A stretch of 64,000 bases of DNA from the NCBI RefSeq assembly GCF_025950095.1, contig NZ_JAPDDR010000019.1:1-64000 (forward strand), given 5' to 3'. Source of the stretch: Luteolibacter rhizosphaerae. GTDB lineage: Bacteria > Verrucomicrobiota > Verrucomicrobiia > Verrucomicrobiales > Akkermansiaceae. Both the position numbers and the translations under genes were made by a program. Within the stretch, counting starts at the first letter, position 1, and each line of letters opens with the position of its first letter. The notes beneath the pieces were generated by a model. It did no database searches. It was not told where the DNA came from and was given only the letters and a program-made list of their open reading frames with translations. Shown in pieces: positions 25,142 to 34,682 of the stretch.

Positions 25142-26002
25142 ATGAAAATCCTTCTCCTTCTCGCGCTCTTGCCGGGCGCCACCGCGTTCGCGGCGGACCC
25201 TCCGGCGCAGACCTTTCAGATTCACTGCTCCGCCTGCCACGCGGTCGATCACATGCTGGTCGGCCCCTCGCTGGTGGAGATCTCAGGCATCTATCGCGAG
25301 AATCAGGATGGCTTCGTGAAGTGGTGTGTGGAGCCCCAGCACAAGCGCGAGGGCGTCGTCGAAATGCCCTCCATGGCCCATCTCGGCGGACCGGTCCTCC
25401 GCGGCTTGCACGGCTACATCCTTGAGGCCGCAGCCGGGAAAACCGAGCTGAAGAAAACCGAAGGCGACCCCTACACGGTGCCGAGCGCCATGACCCGACG
25501 CCCGCAGGTCATGCGCATCTTCATGCCGGACGCCTCGCCCGCCGCCATCGCCGTGGCCCTCCCCGGCGATCTCTCTTTTTGTTTCGATGCCTCCGAATGC
25601 CGCCTGCGCTATGTCTGGAAAGGCGGCTTCATCGATGGCTTCCCCTATTGGAAGGCGAACGGCAGCTCGCTGGCCAAGCTCGACGGTCAGGTCGTCTATC
25701 GCGAGCCGAAGCCGCCGCTGGTGGCGCTGACGAGTGTCGCGGCTCCCCCGAAGTTTCTCGGCTACCGCGTCGGCAAGGACGGCATCCCGGTCTTCCGCTA
25801 CCGCAACGAGGTCGGCAACTCCATCGAGGAAACCATCCGTCCCACCGCCGATGGCAAGGGCATCGAACGCCAGTTCAGAACGGATGGCCAAGGCTTCTCC
25901 GTCGCTGCGCCCGAGGGTGTCCAAGTCGAGTCGAGCACCGGCAGCCTGCAGATCTCGCCGGAACAAGCCAAATCCTTCACCCTCACCTACCGCTGGAAAT
26001 GA
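25142..26002 (+). CDS. secreted c-type cytochrome with unknown C-terminal domain
   Basis: The 286-residue protein starts at ATG 25142, with signal peptide MKILLLLALLPGATAFAA. Residues about 24-100 form a class I cytochrome c: CSACH haem motif near 29-33, GPSLVEISGIY and a distal Met in VEMPSM. Residues about 120-286 form a beta-rich domain (FCFDASECRLRYVWKGGFIDG; FRYRNEVGNSIEETIRP) seen with PVC-type dehydrogenases; no name known. Its stop overlaps the next start as ATGA. It is therefore translated together with the beta-propeller protein and is its likely electron acceptor. Confidence 0.85.
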   Translation: MKILLLLALLPGATAFAADPPAQTFQIHCSACHAVDHMLVGPSLVEISGIYRENQDGFVKWCVEPQHKREGVVEMPSMAHLGGPVLRGLHGYILEAAAGKTELKKTEGDPYTVPSAMTRRPQVMRIFMPDASPAAIAVALPGDLSFCFDASECRLRYVWKGGFIDGFPYWKANGSSLAKLDGQVVYREPKPPLVALTSVAAPPKFLGYRVGKDGIPVFRYRNEVGNSIEETIRPTADGKGIERQFRTDGQGFSVAAPEGVQVESSTGSLQISPEQAKSFTLTYRWK

Positions 26003-27492
26003 TACGGCATCTCTCGTACTTCATCGCTCTCCTCGGCACCGTCTCCGCCGCCGGGTTCAAGATCGAGCGCATGCCGAATCCTCCCGGCGTGGATCCCCAG
26101 ATCGGCGGTGTCGCTGCCTTGCCCGATGGCAAGATCGCCACCGTCTTCCACCGCGGCGAGCTCATGATTTTCGATCCCGTCGCGAAGTCTTGGAAGAAAT
26201 TTGCGGAAGGCCTCCAGGAGCCCCTCGGCATCGTCGCCGAATCGCCATCCACCTTCGTCGTCATGCAGCGTGCCGAGCTAACCCGCATCAAGGACAGCGA
26301 TGGCGACGGCAAGGCCGACGAATACGAGACCGTCTGGGACGGCTTCGGCATGACCGGCAACTATCACGAGTTCGCCTTCGGCCCGGCGCAGGGCCCCGAC
26401 GGCAATTACTACGTCGCCCTCAATCTCGGGTCGAACGGCGCAGGCATCCGCAAGGAGATCCGCGGCAAGTGGTCGGAGCTCGGCGACCTCAACTTCGAGC
26501 AGATGATCCACGACGGCGAATGGGGCAAGCGCAACAAGGCCGCCGGGCGTATGTACTCGCGCGTTCCCTACCGCGGCTGGATCATGAAGATCTCCCCGGA
26601 TGGCAAGACCGGTGAACCCTTCGGCAGCGGCTTCCGCTCGCCTGAAGGCATCGGCTTCGATGCCCAGGGCAATCTCCTCGTCACCGACAATGAGGGCGAC
26701 TGGCGCGGTACCTCTCCGCTCCACATCGTCAAGAAGGACGGCTTCTACGGCCACCCCGCCTCGCTCGTGTGGCGCGATGGCTGGAACAAAGGCAACCCCA
26801 TCAAACTCCCCGTTGCCGAACTCGACGCGCTGCGCACCAAGGAAGCCGGCCGCTTCCCACAGGGTGACCTCGCGAACTCGCCCACCCAGCCCGTCATCAT
26901 CCCCGCCTCATGGGGCCCCTACGCCGGGCAAGTCGTCTTCGGCGAGATGAACCAGAATCGCATGGTCCGCTACCTCCCGGATGATGTGCAGGGCTTCCGC
27001 CAGTGCGCCCTCATCCCGATGTTCGACGACACCAATCTCGGCAATGGCAACCACCGCCTCTCCTTCGACAAGGACGGCGCCCTCTGGGTCGGCAAGACCC
27101 ACCTCTCTTGGGCCGGTGCAGAAGGCCTCGTGAAGATCATCCCGCAGGATATCGCCTCCGCCTTCATCGTCACCGGCGTGCACCTGGAGAAGTCAGGCGA
27201 TCGCCAGAGCCTTCGTATCACCTTCAGCCAACCGCTCGCCTCGGGCCTCGAAGGCATCACTGCGAACCGCTTCAACTACCTCTACCGCGAAGAATACGGC
27301 TCCCCGAAGATCGACGAGGCCTCCATCGCTCTCGATACCCCCGTCGTCGATGAAGCCAAGCGCGAGATCCGACTCGGCCTCGATGCCAAGCAGGGTGCCA
27401 TCCACCGCATCGATCTCAGCTCACTCAAGTCCGCCACCGGCAACAGCCTCGAAGGCAAACTCATCTTCTACCAAGCCACGATGCTACCCTAG
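25999..27492 (+). CDS. PVC-type beta-propeller dehydrogenase (without its own haem domain)
   Basis: The 497-residue protein starts at ATG 25999, overlapping the cytochrome stop by 4 nt; an earlier in-frame start would run through the cytochrome gene. Signal peptide (about 1-18), then a six-bladed soluble-glucose-dehydrogenase-like propeller: GGVAALPDGKIATVFHRGEL, RIKDSDGDGKADEYETVWDG, SGFRSPEGIGFDAQGNLLVTDNEGDW and GNHRLSFDKDGALWVGKTH. The C-terminal ~120 residues are a beta domain. No CxxCH is present, so it should use the upstream cytochrome. Cofactor and substrate are unknown; sugars or alcohols are usual for related folds. Confidence 0.84.
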   Translation: MIRHLSYFIALLGTVSAAGFKIERMPNPPGVDPQIGGVAALPDGKIATVFHRGELMIFDPVAKSWKKFAEGLQEPLGIVAESPSTFVVMQRAELTRIKDSDGDGKADEYETVWDGFGMTGNYHEFAFGPAQGPDGNYYVALNLGSNGAGIRKEIRGKWSELGDLNFEQMIHDGEWGKRNKAAGRMYSRVPYRGWIMKISPDGKTGEPFGSGFRSPEGIGFDAQGNLLVTDNEGDWRGTSPLHIVKKDGFYGHPASLVWRDGWNKGNPIKLPVAELDALRTKEAGRFPQGDLANSPTQPVIIPASWGPYAGQVVFGEMNQNRMVRYLPDDVQGFRQCALIPMFDDTNLGNGNHRLSFDKDGALWVGKTHLSWAGAEGLVKIIPQDIASAFIVTGVHLEKSGDRQSLRITFSQPLASGLEGITANRFNYLYREEYGSPKIDEASIALDTPVVDEAKREIRLGLDAKQGAIHRIDLSSLKSATGNSLEGKLIFYQATMLP

Positions 27493-27551
27493 GCGGCGAG
27501 CACCCTACTTCTCCCTAGGAACTTCCAGCGTCCTCGTTCACGCTACGCCTC

Positions 27552-28289
27552 ATGCAGGATCTCATCGGAATCGTGTTAGGCTCCGGCCTCGGCCCCCTTG
27601 CGGATCGCGTCGCCGTAGATCGCAGCGTCGGCTTTGCCGAAGTCGATCTCCCCGTCTCGAAGGTCAAGGGCCACGCCGGTCGCTTCCTTTTCGGTAGGCT
27701 CGGATCGCGGCAAGTGATCGTCATGCAAGGCCGGGTCCACCTCTACGAAGGTCACGATGCCAAGGCCCTCACCGCCGGCGTGCGTTGGATGCATTCGCAG
27801 GGCGTGCAGCACCTCATCCTCACGAATGCCGCGGGCACCCTCGATCCCGCCATGAGCCCCGGCACTTGGATGATGCTCTCGGATCACCTCAATCTCACCG
27901 GCACCTCCCCGCTCGAAGGCGGGCCGAACTTCGTCGATATGACCGAAGTCTACGATGGCTCCGCCCGCGAGAGTTTCCGGCAACTTGCCGCCACTCAGGG
28001 CATGGAACTCCACGAAGGCGTCTATGCCGGTCTACGGGGGCCGCAGTACGAGACTCCTGCGGAGATCCGCATGCTCCGCACCCTCGGCGCGGATGCCGTC
28101 GGCATGAGCACCGTTCTCGAAGCACTCCAAGCTCGCGCCCTCGGCGTCAAGGTCAGCGCCTTCTCCTGCCTCACCAATTGGGCCGCAGGCCTTTCTCCCA
28201 CCACCCTCGATCACGCCGAGGTCATCGAGACCGGAGCCGCCGCCGCCGCTTCCATGATGAGCCTCCTGGAAGCCTGGTGCGTCGCTTGA
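27552..28289 (+). CDS. punA: purine nucleoside phosphorylase (trimeric type)
   Basis: The 245-residue enzyme splits purine nucleosides with phosphate to base and ribose-1-phosphate. PNP/MTAP signatures are visible in order: GIVLGSGLGPLAD, VMQGRVHLYEGHD (the MxGRxHxYEG motif), LILTNAAGTLDP, GLRGPQYETPAEIRML and GADAVGMSTV, followed by the base-site Asn in SCLTNWAAG. Asn at that position is typical of 6-oxopurine (inosine/guanosine) PNP rather than MTAP. It is cytosolic, slightly shorter than the usual 270 residues, and monocistronic. Confidence 0.93.
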   Translation: MQDLIGIVLGSGLGPLADRVAVDRSVGFAEVDLPVSKVKGHAGRFLFGRLGSRQVIVMQGRVHLYEGHDAKALTAGVRWMHSQGVQHLILTNAAGTLDPAMSPGTWMMLSDHLNLTGTSPLEGGPNFVDMTEVYDGSARESFRQLAATQGMELHEGVYAGLRGPQYETPAEIRMLRTLGADAVGMSTVLEALQARALGVKVSAFSCLTNWAAGLSPTTLDHAEVIETGAAAAASMMSLLEAWCVA

Positions 28290-28300
28290 TTACGGCACAC

Positions 28301-29083
28301 CTAGTACTTCCGGTTTTCCCGCGTCTTGCCCCGCCCCGCGATCTGCCCGCGTGATGCCTCCGCGATCGAACCGAGCGCGCAGGCCCAGTCGAAAGGAAAC
28401 TTCTCCGTCGCCCCGCAGAGCACCGCCTCGCTCTCCCAGGTTTCAAGCCCGGGAACTCCCTCCGCCTTCCAGCGCTGTAGTATCGTCCACGCATCCACCT
28501 GCCGGTCGATGAAACGCGCCATCTCCGACCAATCGTCGGGATGCTCGCGCTTCGCCGCGTTCACCAGCTCGTCGCGATCCTCTCTCAGCATCTTCGTCTG
28601 GCTCGCCGCAAAGGCCTGCACCGCCCGGTAGCCCGCCCCTTCCGCCTCGGTATCTTCTAGTGCCAGCCAGCTCCGCGATTCCCTTCCCGCCTTCCGCAGG
28701 ATCTCCGCCGCCACCGGCCCCGGTACCCCGCTCAACCCGTTTTGCCGGTAGCTCGCGATCTTCCGGATCTCCGGGCTCGTTTCGTCCTTCTCAGCATTCG
28801 CGCGTATCCGCGTCGGCTTCGTCAGCGCCGTCACTTTCTCCAGCCGTGCCTCTCCCACTTGCGCGGCCAGCAGGCTATTGGTTTCCTCCAGCGCGGCGAT
28901 GCGCTCATACATCTGCCGCATCTCCTTGCGATGCTCCTTCTTCAGCTCCGCCTCCCGGAATTCCTTGGCATGGCTGGCATTGATATCCGGCGGATCTCCG
29001 CAGGAGATCAGGCATCCGGTGAAGATCGTCACCAGCAGACCCGGCACACGGGCCCTGCCAACCGCGAGTAAGGAGGAGTTCAT
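28301..29083 (-). CDS. coiled-coil lipoprotein of unknown function
   Basis: The 260-residue protein starts at ATG 29083 and has a lipoprotein signal whose Cys28 sits in CLISC. A charged helical stretch follows (KEFREAELKKEHRKEMRQMYERIAALEET in part, about 38-75), likely a coiled coil. The globular alpha-helical C-terminus has no recognised motif (SWLALEDTEAEGAGYRAVQ; DDWSEMARFIDRQVDAW). It ends 12 bp from the convergent purine nucleoside phosphorylase gene and lies 43 bp after the panE-like gene on the same strand, so the two may share a transcript. Confidence 0.7.
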   Translation of the reverse strand: MNSSLLAVGRARVPGLLVTIFTGCLISCGDPPDINASHAKEFREAELKKEHRKEMRQMYERIAALEETNSLLAAQVGEARLEKVTALTKPTRIRANAEKDETSPEIRKIASYRQNGLSGVPGPVAAEILRKAGRESRSWLALEDTEAEGAGYRAVQAFAASQTKMLREDRDELVNAAKREHPDDWSEMARFIDRQVDAWTILQRWKAEGVPGLETWESEAVLCGATEKFPFDWACALGSIAEASRGQIAGRGKTRENRKY

Positions 29084-29126
29084 GGCTTGACCGCTTGCGA
29101 CGCATCGGCCCGCCATTCTATTCACT

Positions 29127-30080
29127 TCAAATTTCCAGGCCGATTCTCTCCCGGATCCTCTCCGCCAGCCGCTCCATGTGCGGCACCTCCACGCCTGCCG
29201 CCTGGGCCCGCCGCAGCGGCTCCGCCCAGATCGCCTCGTACTCCACCTCGCGCCCCTCGACATAGTCGATCATGCTGGAGGGCCGGTAGGGACCCATCGG
29301 CCGGGTCCGCTCGATGTTGAAGTCGATCAGCGCATCCTCCAGCACCAGCTCCTGCGCGCGCCCCGCGGCGACCACCTCCGTCATCAGTGCCCGGATCTCG
29401 TCCTCCACTCCCGGTGTCTGCAGCAGCACATCGGTCGTCACACCGCCCTCCGCAATCGCCAGACCGTTGAAGGGGATGTTCCACACCAGCTTCTTCCACT
29501 GCGCCTCCGCCAGGCTTGCCGCAGCATCTGCCGGCACCTTCGCTTCTATGAAGCGCCGCGCGATCTCCTCCGCCCGCCCGCCCCCGTCATTCACGTACTC
29601 GCCCACGCTGATCCGTCCCCCCGCCGTGTGGCTCACCAAGCCCGGCGAAAGGCGGTTCAGGCACACGAAGCACAGCGCCCCCAGCACCCGCTCCGCGCCC
29701 GCGATCTCCGCGATCCGCTCGCAGTTCCCCAGGCCGTTCTGCAGCGTCATCACCTGAGTGTCCGCGTGCAGCAGCGGTGGCAGCACCTCGGCCAGCAGAT
29801 GATTGGAAGTCGCCTTCCACGCGATGATCACCAGATCCACCGGACCGATCTCCTCCGGCGTCCGGAAGGCCTGCACCTTCTCCAGATGCAGATCACCGGC
29901 TACGCTCTCCAGCCGGATGCCGTCGGCCTGCACCGCATCGTAGTCCGAGCGCAGCAGGAAGCGCACATCACCACCCGCCTCCGCGAGACGCGCCCCGTAG
30001 TAGAGACCCACCGCGCCCGCGCCCACGATTGCCACCGATCCGAATGTCCAGCTCACCCCCGAGGTGTAGGCCGGGAGCAC
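29127..30080 (-). CDS. panE: 2-dehydropantoate 2-reductase family protein
   Basis: The 317-residue protein has the N-terminal NADP Rossmann motif VAIVGAGAVGLYYGARL (about 17-33). It then has VIIAWKATSN with the conserved Lys, TLQNGLGN, the catalytic Lys region EAQWKKLVWNIPFNGL and the C-terminal helical domain with RPSSMIDYVEGREVEYEAI. This is the ApbA/PanE fold, which reduces ketopantoate to pantoate in coenzyme A synthesis; paralogues use other 2-oxoacids. The encoded start may instead be the GTG at 30056, eight residues downstream (VSWTFGSVAIVGAG), closer to the family norm. Confidence 0.86.
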   Translation of the reverse strand: MLPAYTSGVSWTFGSVAIVGAGAVGLYYGARLAEAGGDVRFLLRSDYDAVQADGIRLESVAGDLHLEKVQAFRTPEEIGPVDLVIIAWKATSNHLLAEVLPPLLHADTQVMTLQNGLGNCERIAEIAGAERVLGALCFVCLNRLSPGLVSHTAGGRISVGEYVNDGGGRAEEIARRFIEAKVPADAAASLAEAQWKKLVWNIPFNGLAIAEGGVTTDVLLQTPGVEDEIRALMTEVVAAGRAQELVLEDALIDFNIERTRPMGPYRPSSMIDYVEGREVEYEAIWAEPLRRAQAAGVEVPHMERLAERIRERIGLEI

Positions 30081-30117
30081 CGCTCAGGAAAAGGCAATGT
30101 AGCGGTGAACCCTCTCA

Positions 30118-31002
30118 TCAATCCTTCAGCCACGCATCCAGCAGCGTCGGCCACACCGCCAGATCGCCCTTGCCGTTCATTCCGTAGCCATGCCCGCCGC
30201 TCTCGAATTGGAACAGCGAGGCTGGCACCCCGTGTGCCTTGCAGGCCGCCGCGAAGTCCAGGCTGTTGCGGCAGTCCACCCCGTCGTCCGCCGTCGTCAG
30301 CAGGAAGACCCGCCCCAGTCCCTTGCTCACCTGCTTCTCCGTCGAGCATTTCTCCAACAGTTCCGGGGATGGATTCGCCCCCAGCAGATTGTTGCGCGAT
30401 CCGCTATGCCCCGTCCCGCCCATCGAGATCACCGGGTAGATCAGGATCGAGAAGTCCGGCTTGCAGCTCAGCTTGTCGATCTCGTCCTTGCCCTCTTCCG
30501 GGAAACTGTCGCCGGAGCGTGTCGTGCACAGGCTGGCCAGGTGCCCGCCCGCGGAGGAACCCATCACGCCCACCTTGTTCGGATCCACGCCCCACTCCGC
30601 CGCCCGGGCCCGCACCGTTCGGATCGCCCGCCTCGCATCCAGGAAGGGCACCGGGAATTGGTAACCGAAGTCCGCCTTCCCGCTCACGCGGTACTTCACC
30701 ACCACCCCCGTGATCCCGCGTTCATTCAGCCACTTCGCGTAGTCGTGGCCCTCGTGGTTCATCGCCAGGATCCCGTAGCCACCGCCCGGGAAGATCACCA
30801 CCGCCTTACCGGTGTTCTTGTCCTTCGGTGCCGGGTAGGCGAAGTACTGCGGCACCTCGATGTCCGTGTAGCGCCAGCCGTCGTTGACCTTCTCGGTCCC
30901 TGCCGCGGGCCGCTTGGCTCCCGGTGCCTCGCCTGTCCAGAGCGGTTCCCAATCGGCGGCGGCAGTCATCACGAGGGCGAGCAGGGCGAAGGCGGATTTC
31001 AT
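30118..31002 (-). CDS. secreted alpha/beta hydrolase (acetyl-xylan-esterase-like)
   Basis: The 294-residue protein has a short signal peptide (1-15). Its alpha/beta hydrolase fold is of the BD-FAE / esterase D-like group: oxyanion segment VVIFPGGGYGILAMNHEG, nucleophile elbow VMGSSAGGHLASL, acid TTADDGVD and His in SGGHGYGM. Homologues deacetylate xylan or act on feruloyl and other sugar esters. Together with the GH43 and GH16 enzymes here it suggests a polysaccharide-degrading lifestyle. It is 37 bp upstream of the panE-like gene on the same strand. Confidence 0.86.
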   Translation of the reverse strand: MKSAFALLALVMTAAADWEPLWTGEAPGAKRPAAGTEKVNDGWRYTDIEVPQYFAYPAPKDKNTGKAVVIFPGGGYGILAMNHEGHDYAKWLNERGITGVVVKYRVSGKADFGYQFPVPFLDARRAIRTVRARAAEWGVDPNKVGVMGSSAGGHLASLCTTRSGDSFPEEGKDEIDKLSCKPDFSILIYPVISMGGTGHSGSRNNLLGANPSPELLEKCSTEKQVSKGLGRVFLLTTADDGVDCRNSLDFAAACKAHGVPASLFQFESGGHGYGMNGKGDLAVWPTLLDAWLKD

Positions 31003-31109
31003 GGTCAGCAGATACTGGAATACTCTCGGAGGTATTTCGGCGGGTGAGGAAAGTGCAGCATGCGAGCCGGGCGCTTTCCATTCACCAATCGGGTTACCCG
31101 CGACCGTCT

Positions 31110-34100
31110 TCAGTTCACCACCTCATAGACCACCCGCAGGAAGCGGCGGCCCAGGCTGCGTGTCACTTCGTAGCCACCCGGAATTGCTGTCACCCCGGCC
31201 GTTCCCCAGCTGTCGAGGTCGGTCGAAGTTTCCACCGAGCGGTTGATTCCCACCGGTGCCGCGGGCAGCAGGAGCTGCATCTTGGTCGCCGTCAACACCG
31301 GCACGAGTTGGGGCACCGAGGTCCCGCTCAGCGGTGATGTCCCCAGCGCATACTCGCTCGCATTGTCCCATCCGTCCTGATCCAGATCGGCGCCAGCCGC
31401 TGCTGCCGGCGCGTCCGGATTGCTGAAGCCCGCGATCCATGCCCGGTAGGCGGACACGATCACGAAGCTGCCGCTCGCACTGCCCGTGTAGCCGGGGCTC
31501 GTCACGGTGGCCTGCATCGCGTAGGTGCCGGCGTTCACCGGCAGTTGCGCCGAGCCGTTGTAGGTCACAGTCGTTGCCAGCCCCGCGGGATTGGTCGTCA
31601 CCGTCGCCGACTTCGGCGTGCCATCGTAGGTCACGGAGAGATTGGAGAGCGTCACCGTCGCGCTCTGGATCTCCGTGTCCGCAATGCTGATGGAAACCGA
31701 CGAAGGCGCTGCTGCCGCGAAGCCCGCCGCACCGCTGGGGATCGCCAGGTTGAGCGTTTCCGCTCCTTCGACCAAGCCGTCTGCACTCGCGGTGATCCCC
31801 AAGCTCGTGCTCGTCTGTCCCGCGGGCAGCACAAGGGTGTTTAGACCGTTCACATCCGCCGCACTCGCCGTGCCGCTCACGTTCAGCGCCACGCTTACGC
31901 TCTGCACCAGCGGGAGCGGCGTCGTCAGCGTCAGGTTTACCGGGGTTGATGAAGACTCGGACAAGCTCGTTCCGGAGGCGCTCAGCGAAACGAAGGGCTT
32001 GAAAGGATCCGCCGTCGGGACCTCGGAGCTCAGGATCACGCTATCCACGTTCCATCCGCTCTGTCCTACCGAGCTATCATGCACCAGTCTCCAGCGGAAG
32101 GCCATGGTGGATCCGCCCCAAGCGGCCGGGATGACGATACGGGTCGGAACGAATGACCCTGAATCCGAGCTCCATGCCTCCCTCCCCGCGATGGAAGAGC
32201 TGAATCCCGTCGCAATGGTACGATTGTAGTCGCCGTCCTCCACCGTGGCCGCGGAATTCATCAGGTCGAACCAAGCCCCACCATTCTGGGAAGCCTCCAA
32301 GACCCCGCCATCATAGCCGTCCTCCAGATTGTAGCGATGTTGGAATTCCAAGGTTCCTCCTAGCGGTCCGATCGTGACCGTAGGCGAGGTCAGGATGGCT
32401 TCTCCCGGGGTGGCCACCGAAGGCGAGAAAGCTGAATTCGGCGCGGAACTGGAGAAGTTGCTGGAGATCACCCATTGGCTTCCGGCCCCGGAGACGGACC
32501 GCGTCCATCCGGAGGGTAAGGCCGTGCCACCATCAAAGTTCTGGTTGAGCGGGGCACTGGTGTTCATCTCACCCAGAGTCACCGGGATCGTCAGGGTTTC
32601 GCTATAGCCGCTCGCATTCAGGGCCAGGCTCAGGTTCACCTGTTGGCTCGCCGCTCCGGAGAGCGCGAAGACGAATAACCTTTCCGCCGAGGCTCCCGTG
32701 GCCAGCGTGCCGTAGCTTTCGCTTCCGTCGAAGATCGTGGTACCGGATGGACCTGTTAGGGTCGCGTTCAGGCTGTTGGCCGAGAGCGTGCCGTTGTTCA
32801 CCAGCGTGATGCCCAGCCGCACTGTCTCGCTCGGATCGGCCGCGCCGTTCAGCCCGCTGTTGGATTCGGCATCCAGCCGCGTCGCGGAGGCGGATACCAC
32901 CGGTGACGGTATCGCATTCACTAGCAGCACCTCCATCCGGTAGAGCTGGGCGCGGTCTGCACTTCCACCACGCACGCGGATGTAATGCGTCCCGTTCGTC
33001 GGGATCTGGAAATTGGTGATCTCCTCCGTTTCACCGGCAGGCCTGCTTACCGCCGTGGTACTCACGGTGGTTCCGTTGCTCGCCAGTAAGTCCAGGATCA
33101 GGTCCTGCTGCGTGGTCGGGTCGAAGGCGGTTCCAGCGCTACAGCTCCCGTCGGAGTTCTGCGAACCTTCCAGATAGGTATCGGTATTGGGATTTGCCGG
33201 CTGGATCGGATCGGAGGGAATGATCCGCACCGTCACCTGCTGGGCGGTGTTTGCACTGAAGGAATAGTGATCGCTATCCGTGTTGTCGTCGATGCTCAGC
33301 CACTCCCATGAGGAAGTCGTGCCCGCTACCAACGTCAGTGCCCGCGCATTCGCAGTGCTGTCATTGTTCCGCAGGGTGCCATGCACCTCCAGAGGATCCC
33401 CGTAGTTCCGCTGGAACGAATAAACGTCGTCGAACTGCGAGCCTCGGTAGGCGGTGCTGATGAACGGCTCCATCAGCTTCGTCTGGTTGATCGGGCACAC
33501 GTGATCGAGACCCAGTGCGTGGCCGATCTCGTGTTCCATGACATTGCGGAGCCGGATTGAATTGTTAGAGATGTCGGCGAAGAAGCTATCGTTGGTATCC
33601 ACCACGACATCCCCGTTGTCGGGATAGTAGGCATAGGCCAGCACGTTGCTGTTGCCATCGATGGAGTGACCGCTGATCCGGATATCGCCTCGTGTCCCGG
33701 TCACACCCCAATCCGAGCCGTTGGTGATGCCGTCGATCGTCACGCCGTCGTCGTTCGGCTCGTAGACGAATCGCAGACCGGAAACCGCAGCCAGATTGTC
33801 GAAAACCGCTTGGAACACCGGGAACCACGGCTGCGCCGCAGGGTCGCCCGTGGCACTGCCGCCGTAGATAGCGGTCATCCTCGCCCGCAAGCTGCTTGCA
33901 TCGGATGACTCTCCGGATTCGGTCGAGGGAATCGGCGTGCCGTCGGGCACGATGCTCCACCGGAGGGTCACCGGCTGCCCTTGCGTGCCTTGGCCGGTCC
34001 CGTTCGTCGCGGTGCGGTTCCAGCGGTCGGCGATCTGCAGCGCTTTCACGCTCATTCCGCCCGCGGCAGCGATCTGCTGCTCCACCTTCTGGTAGGCATA

Positions 34101-34553
34101 CACCGTCTCCGGAGCCGTATCCGGTGCCCAGCATTGGATCCGCGGCGTGTCGGAGTTCGCCAGCTGGGCCGCGTAGCGTGCTAGGGACTCACGCCGCTCC
34201 TCCTTGAGGCCGGGGAAGGTATTGATTGTCGCAAGAATTCCCTCCAGAGCCTCGATCTTGCGTGCCTTCACCTCTTCCGGGCTTAGCGGCCCGGAGGGCA
34301 GGGGACTTGCCTCCGGCGTGGTCTTCCGCCCCGCGCGGGGAAGCCTTTGGAAATCGTCCCGGCTCTCCGCTGTGGCCACCGGCATCGCCTCATCGGCGGC
34401 TTCCACCCCGGCCATTCGCGGTGCCTCCCGCTTGGAGACTTTCTCCGGCCCCCGCCCTTCCGCGGCGCTCTCCGGCTGCTGGGAAACCACCCCGACCAGG
34501 GCCCCCATCAATAGGGCGAACAACATTGCGAGAGGAACTTGGGAGCGTTTCAC
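31110..34553 (-). CDS. large secreted matrixin-type metalloprotease with C-terminal surface module
   Basis: The product is about 1147 residues, read from GTG 34553 (VKRSQVPLAMLFALLMGALVG signal). The frame upstream runs into the divergent hxlR gene, so a longer start is unlikely. A propeptide-like region (about 40-150) precedes a metzincin domain: HEIGH 341-345 in VMEHEIGHALGLDH, with third His351 and a following QFDDVYSFQ. A PPC-type beta domain, a CARDB-like repeat, a MAM/galactose-binding-like region (NQNFDGGTALPSGW...), a Calx-beta domain and an MBG-like domain follow. The last ~115 residues are the shared module (AWIAGF, DLDQDGWDNASEYALGTSP, RFLRV). Zinc-dependent extracellular proteolysis is expected. 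Confidence 0.85.
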   Translation of the reverse strand: MKRSQVPLAMLFALLMGALVGVVSQQPESAAEGRGPEKVSKREAPRMAGVEAADEAMPVATAESRDDFQRLPRAGRKTTPEASPLPSGPLSPEEVKARKIEALEGILATINTFPGLKEERRESLARYAAQLANSDTPRIQCWAPDTAPETVYAYQKVEQQIAAAGGMSVKALQIADRWNRTATNGTGQGTQGQPVTLRWSIVPDGTPIPSTESGESSDASSLRARMTAIYGGSATGDPAAQPWFPVFQAVFDNLAAVSGLRFVYEPNDDGVTIDGITNGSDWGVTGTRGDIRISGHSIDGNSNVLAYAYYPDNGDVVVDTNDSFFADISNNSIRLRNVMEHEIGHALGLDHVCPINQTKLMEPFISTAYRGSQFDDVYSFQRNYGDPLEVHGTLRNNDSTANARALTLVAGTTSSWEWLSIDDNTDSDHYSFSANTAQQVTVRIIPSDPIQPANPNTDTYLEGSQNSDGSCSAGTAFDPTTQQDLILDLLASNGTTVSTTAVSRPAGETEEITNFQIPTNGTHYIRVRGGSADRAQLYRMEVLLVNAIPSPVVSASATRLDAESNSGLNGAADPSETVRLGITLVNNGTLSANSLNATLTGPSGTTIFDGSESYGTLATGASAERLFVFALSGAASQQVNLSLALNASGYSETLTIPVTLGEMNTSAPLNQNFDGGTALPSGWTRSVSGAGSQWVISSNFSSSAPNSAFSPSVATPGEAILTSPTVTIGPLGGTLEFQHRYNLEDGYDGGVLEASQNGGAWFDLMNSAATVEDGDYNRTIATGFSSSIAGREAWSSDSGSFVPTRIVIPAAWGGSTMAFRWRLVHDSSVGQSGWNVDSVILSSEVPTADPFKPFVSLSASGTSLSESSSTPVNLTLTTPLPLVQSVSVALNVSGTASAADVNGLNTLVLPAGQTSTSLGITASADGLVEGAETLNLAIPSGAAGFAAAAPSSVSISIADTEIQSATVTLSNLSVTYDGTPKSATVTTNPAGLATTVTYNGSAQLPVNAGTYAMQATVTSPGYTGSASGSFVIVSAYRAWIAGFSNPDAPAAAAGADLDQDGWDNASEYALGTSPLSGTSVPQLVPVLTATKMQLLLPAAPVGINRSVETSTDLDSWGTAGVTAIPGGYEVTRSLGRRFLRVVYEVVN

Positions 34554-34682
34554 TTCTTCTTGAGTGTGAATAATTAAGGGGGCCGTAGCAAGCCGGGACT
34601 TGGTGACGCTTTTTGCCCCGGCCTGGGAGGCGGGCCTCTTGTCTCCGGTTGAACGATGCCATTCCGTCTGCATAGTCCGGCG

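Noticed and set aside
27552-28289. 5'-methylthioadenosine phosphorylase as the identity of this gene
   Set aside because: The base-site segment SCLTNWAAG carries Asn as in inosine/guanosine PNP, whereas MTAP has a different residue there.
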